Both the position numbers and the translations under genes were made by a program. Below, piece by piece: positions 38,004-44,303 of a stretch of 64,000 nucleotides of DNA. Origin of the DNA: a virus; IMG/VR virus record IMGVR_UViG_3300023240_001391, positions 16,554-80,553 of that record; one strand, 5' to 3'. Positions within the stretch are counted from its first letter, which is position 1. Each line of letters opens with the position of its first letter. The notes beneath the pieces are model-generated. The model was given only the letters and a program-made list of their open reading frames with translations, did not search any database and was not told the DNA's origin.

Positions 38004-38077
38004 GGTTCCATAGTTTAGAAGGCATAAAATAAATCTCTTGTAAAGATTAGAAATCAGTTCGATCCTGATTGGAACCT
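38004..38077 (+). tRNA. tRNA-Thr(UGU)
   Basis: Acceptor GGTTCCA/TGGAACC, anticodon arm AATCT-CTTGTAA-AGATT, T arm ATCAG-TTCGATC-CTGAT. Confidence 0.94.
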
Positions 38078-38081
38078 CTAA

Positions 38082-38153
38082 GGTGTTGTAACTCAGCGGT
38101 AGAGTGCTAGATTGAAGATCTAGTGGTCGGTGGTTCGATCCCACCCAGCACCA
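38082..38153 (+). tRNA. tRNA-Phe(GAA)
   Basis: Acceptor GGTGTTG/CAGCACC, anticodon arm CTAGA-TTGAAGA-TCTAG, T-loop TTCGATC. Confidence 0.95.
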
Positions 38154-38166
38154 CAATATAAAATAC

Positions 38167-38238
38167 ACAAGTGTCGTCTAATGGCTAAGATTACGGATTC
38201 CAAACCCGTAGATGGGGGTTCGATACCTTTCACTTGTG
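38167..38238 (+). tRNA. tRNA-Trp(CCA)
   Basis: Acceptor ACAAGTG/CACTTGT, anticodon loop TTCCAAA (ACGG/CCGT stem with one mismatch), T-loop TTCGATA with a wobble-rich T stem. Confidence 0.85.
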
Positions 38239-38268
38239 CAATTATTAACAATTTGGTAACATAGAAAA

Positions 38269-38300
38269 TTAGGATATGATATCAAATAACCGTATCTTTA
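38269..38300 (+). promoter_or_regulatory. Host-type promoter in tRNA array
   Basis: The -33 TTAGG is at 38269 and the -7 TATCTTTA at 38293-38300, 19-nt gap, with upstream AACAATTTGGTAACAT. It restarts transcription before tRNA-Asn. Confidence 0.8.
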
Positions 38301-38330
38301 TTTCATTCTGTTGATTCAGAACTATAACAT

Positions 38331-38404
38331 TCCCCCGTAGCTCAGTTGGTTAGAGCGGCACCCTGTTAAGGTGAGGGTCATAGGTTCGAATCCTATTGGG
38401 GGAG
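38331..38404 (+). tRNA. tRNA-Asn(GUU)
   Basis: Acceptor TCCCCCG/TGGGGGA, anticodon arm CACC-CTGTTAA-GGTG, T arm ATAGG-TTCGAAT-CCTAT. Confidence 0.95.
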
Positions 38405-38451
38405 CAACATAAATTAAATAACATATAAAATCTTAGAAGTTTGATAAGTAT

Positions 38452-38525
38452 GGGTATATAGCTCAATTGGTTAGAGCATCACCCTGATACGGTGAAGGTT
38501 ATGAGTTCGAGTCTCATTATACCCA
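38452..38525 (+). tRNA. tRNA-Ile(GAU)
   Basis: Acceptor GGGTATA/TATACCC, anticodon arm TCACC-CTGATAC-GGTGA, T arm ATGAG-TTCGAGT-CTCAT. Confidence 0.95.
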
Positions 38526-38548
38526 CTTAATTTTAATACGGAGATGTA

Positions 38549-38641
38549 ATGAAGAAATTAATAAAAGAGAACTTAGATACTATAGGTATACTTGTATTTT
38601 TAACAATTTATACGTTAATTGTAATAAGTTATATGTACTAA
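38549..38641 (+). CDS. Possible micro membrane protein
   Basis: A 30-codon ATG ORF between two tRNAs, preceded by GGAG 6 bases upstream, a rare Shine-Dalgarno-like site here. One hydrophobic helix (TIGILVFLTIYTLIVISYMY). Could be a toxin-like peptide; support is limited to its composition. Confidence 0.4.
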   Translation: MKKLIKENLDTIGILVFLTIYTLIVISYMY

Positions 38642-38649
38642 GTAATTAT

Positions 38650-38724
38650 GGTGATTATAGCTCAGTTGGTTAGAGTGCTTGACTGTGAATCAAGAGGTCG
38701 TCAGTTCGAGTCTGACTTTTCACC
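38650..38724 (+). tRNA. tRNA-His(GUG)
   Basis: Anticodon arm CTTGA-CTGTGAA-TCAAG, extra 5' G opposite C73 as in histidine tRNAs, T arm GTCAG-TTCGAGT-CTGAC. The acceptor (GTGATTA with TTTTCAC) has two T-T mismatches. Confidence 0.9.
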
Positions 38725-38730
38725 CAAAAT

Positions 38731-38802
38731 GCCGTAACTTTTGGAAGGGTAAGGTGTAAGCGCTTATGCTAGTTGCTTGGGGTTCGAATCCCCGTTACGG
38801 CT
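38731..38802 (+). tRNA. tRNA-like gene, isotype unclear
   Basis: Acceptor GCCGTAA/TTACGGC is perfect and the T arm GGGG-TTCGAAT-CCCC is standard. The D and anticodon arms cannot be folded normally: TAAGCGCTTA is a palindrome and the only loop with a usable U33 (CTTATGC, anticodon UAU) has two mismatches beneath it. It is either a degenerate tRNA or a tRNA mimic. Confidence 0.6.
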
Positions 38803-38808
38803 CAAATA

Positions 38809-38870
38809 TTTAAATCAAAGCGGAAGATTGTACATTAAATTGTCCGAAGTACTTAACAGATTGATTTAAA
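38809..38870 (+). ncRNA. Small closed-stem RNA with pseudoknot
   Basis: 62 nt. TTTAAATCAA pairs perfectly with TTGATTTAAA (10 bp). Inside, CGGA 38821/TCCG 38843 and GTAC 38830/GTAC 38849 interleave as a pseudoknot, the same plan as the RNA at 37735 on a smaller scale. It fills the gap before tRNA-Cys. Confidence 0.5.
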
Positions 38871-38875
38871 ATTAT

Positions 38876-38949
38876 GGTATAGTACCCAAGTGGTCTAAAG
38901 GGGCGGGTTGCAACCCCGTTATTCATTGGTTCGAATCCAATCTATACCT
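38876..38949 (+). tRNA. tRNA-Cys(GCA)
   Basis: Acceptor GGTATAG/CTATACC, anticodon arm GCGGG-TTGCAAC-CCCGT, T arm ATTGG-TTCGAAT-CCAAT. Confidence 0.94.
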
Positions 38950-38977
38950 CTAATATAAACAAGTAATATATGTAATA

Positions 38978-39430
38978 ATGAAAGTTTTCAAAAAAGTAAA
39001 CGGTGAAAAAGTAGATGTAATTAAACACACTTTGGATGTAATCAAAAAAAACCCTGATGTAGAAATACATATCGGTACAGATTCACAAAGCAGTGGACAT
39101 CTAACCACATACGTTACTGTGATTGCTTACAGATATTCCACACGTGGAGTTCATTACATATTTTGGAAAGAAAAAGTACCTAGAATTAAAGATAAGTTTA
39201 CTAAATTATACAAAGAAACTGTATTGACTATTGAAGTAGCTGAATGGTTTACTTCTCAAATCAAAAGTGTAAAGGTTGAATTGGATTTCGATTACAATGG
39301 TGATAAAAAGCACTTCTCTCAAAGATTAGTTCCAGCAACGAAAGGTTGGGCAGAAGGTTTGGGATATAAGGTGAATATTAAACCAGTAAAGCAAATCGCT
39401 ACTCATGCAGCGGATTACCACTGTAGATAA
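38978..39430 (+). CDS. DUF458/YkuK-like RNase H-fold protein
   Basis: A 150-residue protein. IHIGTDSQSSGHLTTYVTVI carries the first RNase H-fold strand with its Asp, followed by an amphipathic helix with Glu and a later ATHAADYHCR with Asp near the C-terminus. This corresponds to the DUF458/YkuK family of predicted RNase H-like nucleases. Its place in the middle of the tRNA array suggests an RNA substrate, but this is inference. Confidence 0.75.
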   Translation: MKVFKKVNGEKVDVIKHTLDVIKKNPDVEIHIGTDSQSSGHLTTYVTVIAYRYSTRGVHYIFWKEKVPRIKDKFTKLYKETVLTIEVAEWFTSQIKSVKVELDFDYNGDKKHFSQRLVPATKGWAEGLGYKVNIKPVKQIATHAADYHCR

Positions 39431-39553
39431 CTTCACAATTTAATATTGTAGAAATTCCAGCTGGGAAGTGGAAGTTAACACATAAATATGGTATATCAGA
39501 AAAAGGATATCACGAGAATTTACCATACGCTACGATGGAATTATTGAAATAAA

Positions 39554-39584
39554 TTAGGATTATCGAAATATTATCCGTATATTG
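39554..39584 (+). promoter_or_regulatory. Host-type promoter of a small RNA
   Basis: The -33 TTAGG is at 39554 and the -7 TATATTG at 39578-39584, 19-nt gap. The 120 bases before it (39431-39550) contain an open frame without ATG and nothing else I can support. Confidence 0.75.
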
Positions 39585-39589
39585 TAAGA

Positions 39590-39732
39590 GCAGATTAAGA
39601 GTGAGAGCAAAAGAAACACATCATGCGAAAACCCTTCGTTTGAAAATGAGCTGTTGAGTTTGGGAATCGGGAGATAAAACGATGAATATACAGCATTGAG
39701 ATAGGGCCCAAAAGCCTCTGATGTGTTTTTTT
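39590..39732 (+). ncRNA. Small RNA with terminator-type closing stem
   Basis: About 140 nt behind a promoter. ACACATCA 39616 pairs with TGATGTGT 39719, which runs into T7, so the closing stem is itself a terminator. It is independent of the tRNA that follows. No ORF; unknown family. Confidence 0.65.
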
Positions 39733-39750
39733 ATATTAATGATTACATAT

Positions 39751-39824
39751 GCGCCCATAGTTCAACTGGATAGAGCATTGTTTTTCTAAAGCAATAGTTG
39801 TGAGTTCGAGTCTCGCTGGGCGTA
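39751..39824 (+). tRNA. tRNA-Arg(UCU)
   Basis: Acceptor GCGCCCA/TGGGCGT, anticodon arm TTGTT-TTTCTAA-AGCAA, T-loop TTCGAGT. Confidence 0.92.
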
Positions 39825-39841
39825 CTAAAATACAATAAAAT

Positions 39842-39915
39842 TGCGGGGTGGACTGGAGAGGCTCCAGCTCGGTCTCATAAGCCGAATGACGTAGGTTCGA
39901 ATCCTATCCCCGCAA
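39842..39915 (+). tRNA. tRNA-Met(CAU), first
   Basis: Acceptor TGCGGGG/CCCCGCA, anticodon arm TCGGT-CTCATAA-GCCGA, T arm GTAGG-TTCGAAT-CCTAT. The anticodon region resembles an initiator (GTCGGGCTCATAACCCGA) but the first base pair is a normal T-A. The CAU anticodon could also serve Ile if lysidinylated. Confidence 0.92.
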
Positions 39916-39926
39916 CTAAACTTATA

Positions 39927-40028
39927 ATGACTATAAGTGAAGCTAAAAGAAGTTGGAATTTGATAAGGGTTTATCACCAACACCAGTTATTTTTAGAAAC
40001 CCCGAAAGACCCGAAGTGGTCGTTGTAA
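39927..40028 (+). CDS. Possible small protein
   Basis: A 33-codon ATG ORF between tRNAs (MTISEAKRSWNLIRVYHQHQ...). Composition is protein-like; no further support. Confidence 0.35.
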   Translation: MTISEAKRSWNLIRVYHQHQLFLETPKDPKWSL

Positions 40029-40264
40029 GTTTTTTATAAAAATTAATTCAACAATTATGATATTTAATTAAAGGTTAAACCTATGACCTTGTGGAGTATT
40101 AAGCACGTTCGAGTAATGTAAGAGCTTAATAACACTAAATAAAGATAGAATATAAATTGTTAGTATTAGGCTTCCTACCATAGTATAAGATTCCTAATAG
40201 ACATATTATATCTATTATACTACACTCAATAGGTTGAAAAATGAGTGTATACTTTTATAAAACT
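40029..40264. other. Spacer with hairpins
   Basis: No ORF. TATTAAGC and GCTTAATA (8 bp, near 40099-40133) form a hairpin; TTAGG...CCTAA follows. It may be another small RNA of the array. Confidence 0.35.
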
Positions 40265-40410
40265 ATGGAAGAATGGAGAATAATTAGAGATTACGTGGAT
40301 TATAGTGTTTCTAATAAATCAACGATTACTATACTATGATACCGATGGTAGTTTAGATGAAATAATGCATGAGAATGGTAAATTTATAAGATTTGCACCA
40401 TTCCGTTAAG
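40265..40410 (+). pseudogene. Remnant of a NUMOD4/HNH homing endonuclease
   Basis: MEEWRIIRDYVDYSVSNKS reads like the NUMOD4 start of phage HNH homing endonucleases (E-W-K-x-I-x-G-Y-E-x-x-Y-x-V-S-N). It stops after 24 codons. A second frame then continues YYDTDGSLDEIMHENGKFIR to a stop at 40410. Internal parts are deleted and the frame is broken. Homing endonucleases often sit between phage tRNAs. Confidence 0.5.
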
Positions 40411-40421
40411 TATGATTAAAT

Positions 40422-40507
40422 GCCTCGATGGTGAAATTGGTAGACACGCTGGACTTAAAATTCAGTCCTCAGTGATGGGGGTACGGGTTCGAATCCCGTT
40501 CGGGGCA
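40422..40507 (+). tRNA. tRNA-Leu(UAA)
   Basis: Acceptor GCCTCGA/TCGGGGC, anticodon arm CTGGA-CTTAAAA-TTCAG, class II variable arm, T arm ACGGG-TTCGAAT-CCCGT. Well-formed second Leu(UAA) gene. Confidence 0.96.
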
Positions 40508-40742
40508 CTACAAAAATAATGATAAGGTTTTTAACGGTGTTAAGAATCAACTATAATTAACAACATAGATAACCTATATAATATATAATCTTATATAGTT
40601 AATAATATGATGGGTATACATATGAAAGGAATAATCCACATATATGCAATCTGAATAAGTAGTTATAGAAGATTCACCTGATTCAGATTCATTTTACCGA
40701 TTCGCTGGTATTATGATATAACGCGAAATGAAACCGTTTAAT
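40508..40742. other. tRNA spacer without gene
   Basis: About 235 bases, no ORF I can support. TATATAATATATAATCTTATATA and GATTCACCTGATTCAGATTC give weak hairpins only. Confidence 0.4.
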
Positions 40743-40816
40743 GGGGTCTTAGCTCAGTTGGCCAGAGCACTGGATTTGCAATTCAGATGTCAGGGGTTCG
40801 AATCCCCTAGGCTCCA
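40743..40816 (+). tRNA. tRNA-Ala(UGC)
   Basis: Acceptor GGGGTCT/AGGCTCC, anticodon arm CTGGA-TTTGCAA-TTCAG, T arm CAGGG-TTCGAAT-CCCCT. Confidence 0.95.
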
Positions 40817-40835
40817 CTTTTTTAAATTAATAGAT

Positions 40836-41324
40836 ATGAAGATAATATTTTTAGATATTGATGGTGTTATGGTTCCCGATTACCAAAAGGTAAATGATCA
40901 AGCATTTCCTAAAGATAATGATTGGGATGCAAAACCATTTTCTCAAAAAGGAATGATAACGTTAAATAATGCAATTTTATCAACTGATGCTAGAGTAGTT
41001 ATTAGTTCAGATTGGAGAAAGCATTATTCGTTACAGGTTATGAGAGATATTTTTGTAGCAGCTGGAATTCTTTATGGTGAAGATACTATTATTGGATATA
41101 CTAAAATAATAGGATATGGTGATTATAAATCTAATAGAGCACAAGAAATTCTAGAATGGGTTAGTCTACATAGACCAGATCAATGGGTTGCTATTGATGA
41201 TTTAGATTTATCACCATACTTATCAGAGGATAACTTTGTCCACTGTAAATACCCAATTGAGGGTATTAAACAACTCGGCAAACGAGCAGAGATTGAAATA
41301 AAATTAGGAAGAATTAAACAATAA
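40836..41324 (+). CDS. HAD phosphatase of RNA-repair (SAK) type
   Basis: 162 residues from the ATG at 40836; the longer open frame upstream is the tRNA-Ala gene. Motif I FLDIDGVM (Asp7, Asp9), motif II VISSDWR (55-61), a Lys-containing helix (GDYKSNRAQEI) and motif IV WVAIDDLDL (Asp121, Asp122). The ISSDWR block is typical of the HAD family found in Swiss-army-knife RNA-repair proteins, where it removes terminal phosphates from RNA. It is placed between tRNA-Ala and tmRNA, consistent with tRNA-end healing. Confidence 0.8.
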   Translation: MKIIFLDIDGVMVPDYQKVNDQAFPKDNDWDAKPFSQKGMITLNNAILSTDARVVISSDWRKHYSLQVMRDIFVAAGILYGEDTIIGYTKIIGYGDYKSNRAQEILEWVSLHRPDQWVAIDDLDLSPYLSEDNFVHCKYPIEGIKQLGKRAEIEIKLGRIKQ

Positions 41325-41342
41325 CGATTGTTTATAATAATT

Positions 41343-41737
41343 GGGGCTGACTTGGAATTGATTAGCAGATCTAGTTTATGTGAGTGCAATCAGAGAAATG
41401 TCATCTATCTCTATAATCTATGGTGATAATAGTTAAACGACGAAAAGTCAGATTTTACCTTCGAAGATGCAATGTCTTTCGTAGGTGGTGAGTTCGCTCT
41501 AGCAGCGTAGCCGATGGGTGATAACTACCTAGAAACAGAAAGTTATAAGTGGGTGCTAACTACCTTAAAGTGTAGTAGGATAGTGGAAATCCGTTATGAG
41601 AATGTTTTTACAAAGTTGACATTATAAACCACATCAATAATTTTGGTATTTTGTTTATTTAGAAAAATGAACTATGATTGTGAATGAATTTGTATGACGT
41701 GCTGAATAAGACGAGGGTTCGAATCCCTCCAGCTCCA
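41343..41737 (+). ncRNA. ssrA: tmRNA
   Basis: 395 nt. 5' GGGGCTG pairs with 3' CAGCTCC followed by A; T arm GAGGG-TTCGAAT-CCCTC. The start GGGGCTGACTTGGAATTGAT and the end match the tRNA-like domain of bacterial tmRNAs. The tag reading frame ends at 41510 with the codons for FALAA and TAG. It is preceded by AATAGTTAAACGACGAA, like the E. coli resume site, giving a 24-residue tag after the resume codon. The remaining 230 nt hold the pseudoknot region. Confidence 0.92.
41433..41510 (+). CDS. tmRNA tag peptide reading frame
   Basis: AAC GAC GAA at 41436 aligns with the NDE of the E. coli tag, and the frame ends GCT CTA GCA GCG TAG (ALAA). The coded tag is NDEKSDFTFEDAMSFVGGEF followed by ALAA, 24 residues, much longer than the 8-12 usual in bacteria. 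The resume codon itself is probably the TTA at 41433 or the triplet before. Confidence 0.7.
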   Translation, partial: LNDEKSDFTFEDAMSFVGGEFALAA

Positions 41738-41775
41738 GATAACCGAAATTAACACACCTGCACGTGGTGGTTATC
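41738..41775 (+). ncRNA. Hairpin behind tmRNA
   Basis: GATAACC pairs with GGTTATC over 7 bp with CAC-ctgca-GTG inside, directly adjoining the tmRNA 3' end. May be a 3' processing or termination signal. Confidence 0.5.
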
Positions 41776-41816
41776 GCATATTCCGATTTGGAATAACTAA
41801 GATGTTAATAATATAA

Positions 41817-41890
41817 GCGTGAGTAGCTCAGTTGGTCAGAGCGTTTGGTTTCCAACCAAAGGGTCGTGGGTTCGAATCCCACCTTGCGCT
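41817..41890 (+). tRNA. tRNA-Gly(UCC)
   Basis: Acceptor GCGTGAG/CTTGCGC, anticodon arm TTTGG-TTTCCAA-CCAAA, T arm GTGGG-TTCGAAT-CCCAC. Confidence 0.95.
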
Positions 41891-41910
41891 CAAATAAACA
41901 TTAAATTAAA

Positions 41911-41941
41911 TTAGGATATATAAAATAGAATTCGTATATTG
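41911..41941 (+). promoter_or_regulatory. Host-type promoter in tRNA array
   Basis: The -33 TTAGG is at 41911 and the -7 TATATTG at 41935-41941, 19-nt gap, directly before the second tRNA-Met. Confidence 0.8.
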
Positions 41942-41963
41942 TATTTATATAATATATATTATC

Positions 41964-42038
41964 GGGCCTTTAGCTCAGTTGGTTAGTAGCAGTACGCTCA
42001 TAACGTAAAGGTCGGGGGTTCGAGTCCCTCAAGGCCCA
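41964..42038 (+). tRNA. tRNA-Met(CAU), second
   Basis: Acceptor GGGCCTT/AAGGCCC, anticodon loop CTCATAA in TACG/CGTA, T-loop TTCGAGT. Could be elongator Met or lysidine-type Ile; the sequence alone does not decide. Confidence 0.92.
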
Positions 42039-42064
42039 CTCAAATTAAATAATAAGGATGATAA

Positions 42065-42661
42065 ATGAAAGTAGTAACATTAGAGAACCTAGCATACGCT
42101 ATTAAATACGGTAACAAATCATCAGTTAATGAGGCCTCATTAAATAGGGTATATCAACATACTCAAAAAGAAGCATCTGATAGCTTTTCTATAATCACCG
42201 CATATCGTGGTGGTAATAGTAAATCAGATAACACAAAAAGAAATAAACGATTGGAATCTGATGTTAGATCATTAGGATTGGGTTTCTTTAAAGTTAAAGG
42301 TTATTGGATGGAATGTAAGAGTGCTGATATTGATTACTCTAAATGTCCTGATGATATGAAGATACCAGTAGTTGAAGAATCGTTATTCATTCCCAATATA
42401 ACTAAATCAAATGCAGTTAGGTTAGCAAAGAAATACGATCAAGATGCTATCATCTATCAAGGTAAAGAAACCAACGATACTGTTGAATTGATTTCAAAAT
42501 CAGGTGGTTCTATTGATAAAATTGGTAAGTTTTCAGCTGGGAAAATAGCAAGAGCATATACTAAGGTTAAAGGTAAATCATTTACGTTTGAAGGATTTGA
42601 GTATAAACCAAATGGGATGTTAACTAGAATGGCATTTGAATCGATAATGAAGAAAGTATGA
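42065..42661 (+). CDS. DUF3293-like protein
   Basis: A 198-residue protein. FSIITAYRGGNSKSDNTKRN, LGLGFFKVKGYWME, an EESLFI segment and AVRLAKKYDQDAIIYQGK follow the order of blocks in DUF3293-type proteins (ITAxNP, N-x-x-R, G-xW-E, EES, A-x-QxA-I-Y). Function unknown, although phage versions are common in large genomes. The stop overlaps the next ATG. Confidence 0.65.
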   Translation: MKVVTLENLAYAIKYGNKSSVNEASLNRVYQHTQKEASDSFSIITAYRGGNSKSDNTKRNKRLESDVRSLGLGFFKVKGYWMECKSADIDYSKCPDDMKIPVVEESLFIPNITKSNAVRLAKKYDQDAIIYQGKETNDTVELISKSGGSIDKIGKFSAGKIARAYTKVKGKSFTFEGFEYKPNGMLTRMAFESIMKKV

Positions 42662-42921
42662 GGTGGGAGAATGTAAGTTTACCTAATAAGATACAATATC
42701 TTAAACAATTAATGAATAATTCTACAGTAGATGTAAGTAGAGATGTCGATGTCATAGATGCATTAATCACAGGTTCAACGACACCATTTTATATGGATGA
42801 TGAACTTCAATTTAAAATGCAAGATTCACATATTACATACATGAAAAATTTATGGAATGTAGTTGTAGGTTTACAAAAAAATCAATCAATAATTGATTTA
42901 ATTAAAAGTGAAGTAAAATAA
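42658..42921 (+). CDS. Hypothetical protein
   Basis: An 87-residue helical protein whose start overlaps the previous stop (ATGA). No family recognised. Confidence 0.65.
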   Translation: MRWENVSLPNKIQYLKQLMNNSTVDVSRDVDVIDALITGSTTPFYMDDELQFKMQDSHITYMKNLWNVVVGLQKNQSIIDLIKSEVK

Positions 42922-42948
42922 TATTTAACATTAATTTAACATCAAAAG

Positions 42949-42980
42949 TTTTGTTAAGTTAATTTTAATACTTATATTAG
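42949..42980 (+). promoter_or_regulatory. Host-type promoter
   Basis: TTTTG at 42949 and the -7 TATATTAG at 42973-42980, 19-nt gap, preceded by TTAACATTAATTTAACAT. It lies before the second glycine tRNA. Confidence 0.65.
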
Positions 42981-43017
42981 CACGGTTGAAACGATAATGA
43001 TTGTGGAAACTATAAAT

Positions 43018-43090
43018 GCGGGTGAGGGGTTAAGGGAATACCCGTTTAACTTCCAGTTAGAAGAAGGTGGGTCAGTTCCATCCACCCGCT
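43018..43090 (+). tRNA. tRNA-Gly(UCC)-like, divergent
   Basis: Acceptor GCGGGTG/CACCCGC is perfect, D arm GGGT...ACCC, anticodon arm TTTAA-CTTCCAG-TTAGA. The T stem GGTGG/CCATC is good, but its loop is GTCAGTT instead of TTCRANT. A second Gly(UCC) copy that has lost the standard T-loop, so it may not work in elongation. Confidence 0.6.
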
Positions 43091-43123
43091 CAAAAAGATT
43101 TAACATTAATTTAACATATTAAA

Positions 43124-43154
43124 TTTGGATATCTTATTTAAGTTTCGTATATTG
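43124..43154 (+). promoter_or_regulatory. Host-type promoter of a long RNA
   Basis: The -33 TTTGG is at 43124 and the -7 TATATTG at 43148-43154, 19-nt gap. No protein gene of convincing size follows for 1.1 kb. Confidence 0.8.
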
Positions 43155-43159
43155 TGGGT

Positions 43160-44250
43160 GTTAAATAAGTAAAGAAATCGTTCTTTGAAAGTATTGAAAG
43201 TATTAAACTAAATACATGATTAATCCTACTTCGGTAGTAGGCACCGATTTGGCATCGGGGTTGAAGATAATCTACGTATTACCACTGTCCAATGGGAGTT
43301 TAATAATATTGGGTAGTTTGATATCCAATTAAAGTATCATCGATGTGTAACAGCCAGGCTGACAATAAGTTGATAGTTTAATAAAGAATAGAAATCCGTA
43401 AGGATTTTGAAAGGTGATATATCACATCTCATCGCTAATTCGTTAGTTCATTTAAACAAGCAACATCTTACCTGATACTCAAATCAGGCCATCATTACCA
43501 AATGGTGGATATAGCAGTAAGTTGATGTAATCGGGCCCTTGAGAAAGGATACGTTCAGAGCCATTCGGTGAGAACTAATAAGTGTAGTAACTTACCCCAT
43601 TACAAACTAAATCAATGTAGTTAGAATAGGATAAGTTGTAGAGTGTGAGTTTGATTCCTTGCTAGGGATAAGGCGAACATTCAGTATGAAAGGTAAAAGG
43701 ATTCGTATAGAATTCGTAGTAATCTTAAAATACCGCACAGTAGGATTTGCAATCCGAAACGTATGAGGTGTGTTGTATTTTGTATCTCAAAAGGGTATGA
43801 AGCAACTGTTGAAGCACACCTTCGTGAATTTAAACTTTGTAAGTTAGCTCAGTTGGTAGAGCATTTGCCTCAGAAGCAGATTGTCGGTGGTTCAAATCCA
43901 TCACTTACTATCATATAGATAGAAAAAAGCAAAGACTTCAACAGTTATGGAAAACAAATCACCTAATCCTACACTCTTAGGAGAATGTAGGTTCGTAGAA
44001 GCTCGCAAGGCAGAAATGAATTGATTGAATTCTGCACTTAATCACTTCGCGGTGATGAATGGCTCGCAAGGTCAGAGGAAAGATGAAAGTTGAGTAGTTC
44101 CATAATGATATGAGTATAGCCACTCATTAAAAAAGGCGGTGATGTTGTCATACATTCGTGTTGAATGTGGATACGTTATTAACAATAGAGGTCGCACTTT
44201 ATTGGCACGGTAACAAAAGTGATAACATAAGAGGTTTAATCTCAACCTAC
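43160..44250 (+). ncRNA. Possible large ornate RNA enclosing a tRNA
   Basis: About 1.1 kb of highly structured sequence behind one promoter. Hairpins: CCTACT-tcggt-AGTAGG (43225), CCGAT/ATCGG (43244), and AAATCC-gtaa-GGATTT (43392). A three-way unit closed by CTTAC/GTAAG holds CCTGAT/ATCAGG and CCATCATT-acca-AATGGTGG (43467-43521). AGGTGTG/CACACCT spans 43766-43821. After the tRNA come CCTACA/TGTAGG, ATCAC/GTGAT and ACATT/AATGT. CTCGCAAGG occurs twice (44002, 44063). Size, phage context and the embedded tRNA recall GOLLD and ROOL RNAs, but I cannot confirm homology. Confidence 0.5.
43838..43910 (+). tRNA. tRNA with CAG anticodon on a class I body
   Basis: D stem GCTC/GAGC, anticodon arm TTTGC-CTCAGAA-GCAGA, T arm GGTGG-TTCAAAT-CCATC. 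CAG would read CUG (Leu), but leucine tRNAs have a long variable arm and this one has the short class I arm. The first acceptor pair is T-T. It lies inside a structured RNA and may be a recoded or mimic tRNA. Confidence 0.8.
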
Positions 44251-44303
44251 CAATTAAATTCTCAATACATACGTTATTAACGTTCTGTTAATAATTCACA
44301 AAT

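Noticed and set aside
35296-38168. Minus-strand ORFs over the tRNA array (for example 36469-36765 and 37929-38168)
   Set aside because: They are antisense readings of tRNA T arms (recurring GFEP/RIELISN-like peptides) and not genes.
39431-39552. Open frame of about 40 codons after the DUF458 gene
   Set aside because: It has no ATG, GTG or TTG near its beginning. It might be a frameshifted tail of the DUF458 protein, but nothing supports translation.
40728-40835. N-terminal extension of the HAD protein
   Set aside because: The added residues are read from the tRNA-Ala gene; the ATG at 40836 directly precedes the HAD motif I.
43219-43335. A 38-codon ORF inside the large RNA
   Set aside because: It reads straight through two perfect hairpins (CCTACT/AGTAGG, CCGAT/ATCGG) whose pairing explains the sequence better; composition is not protein-like.
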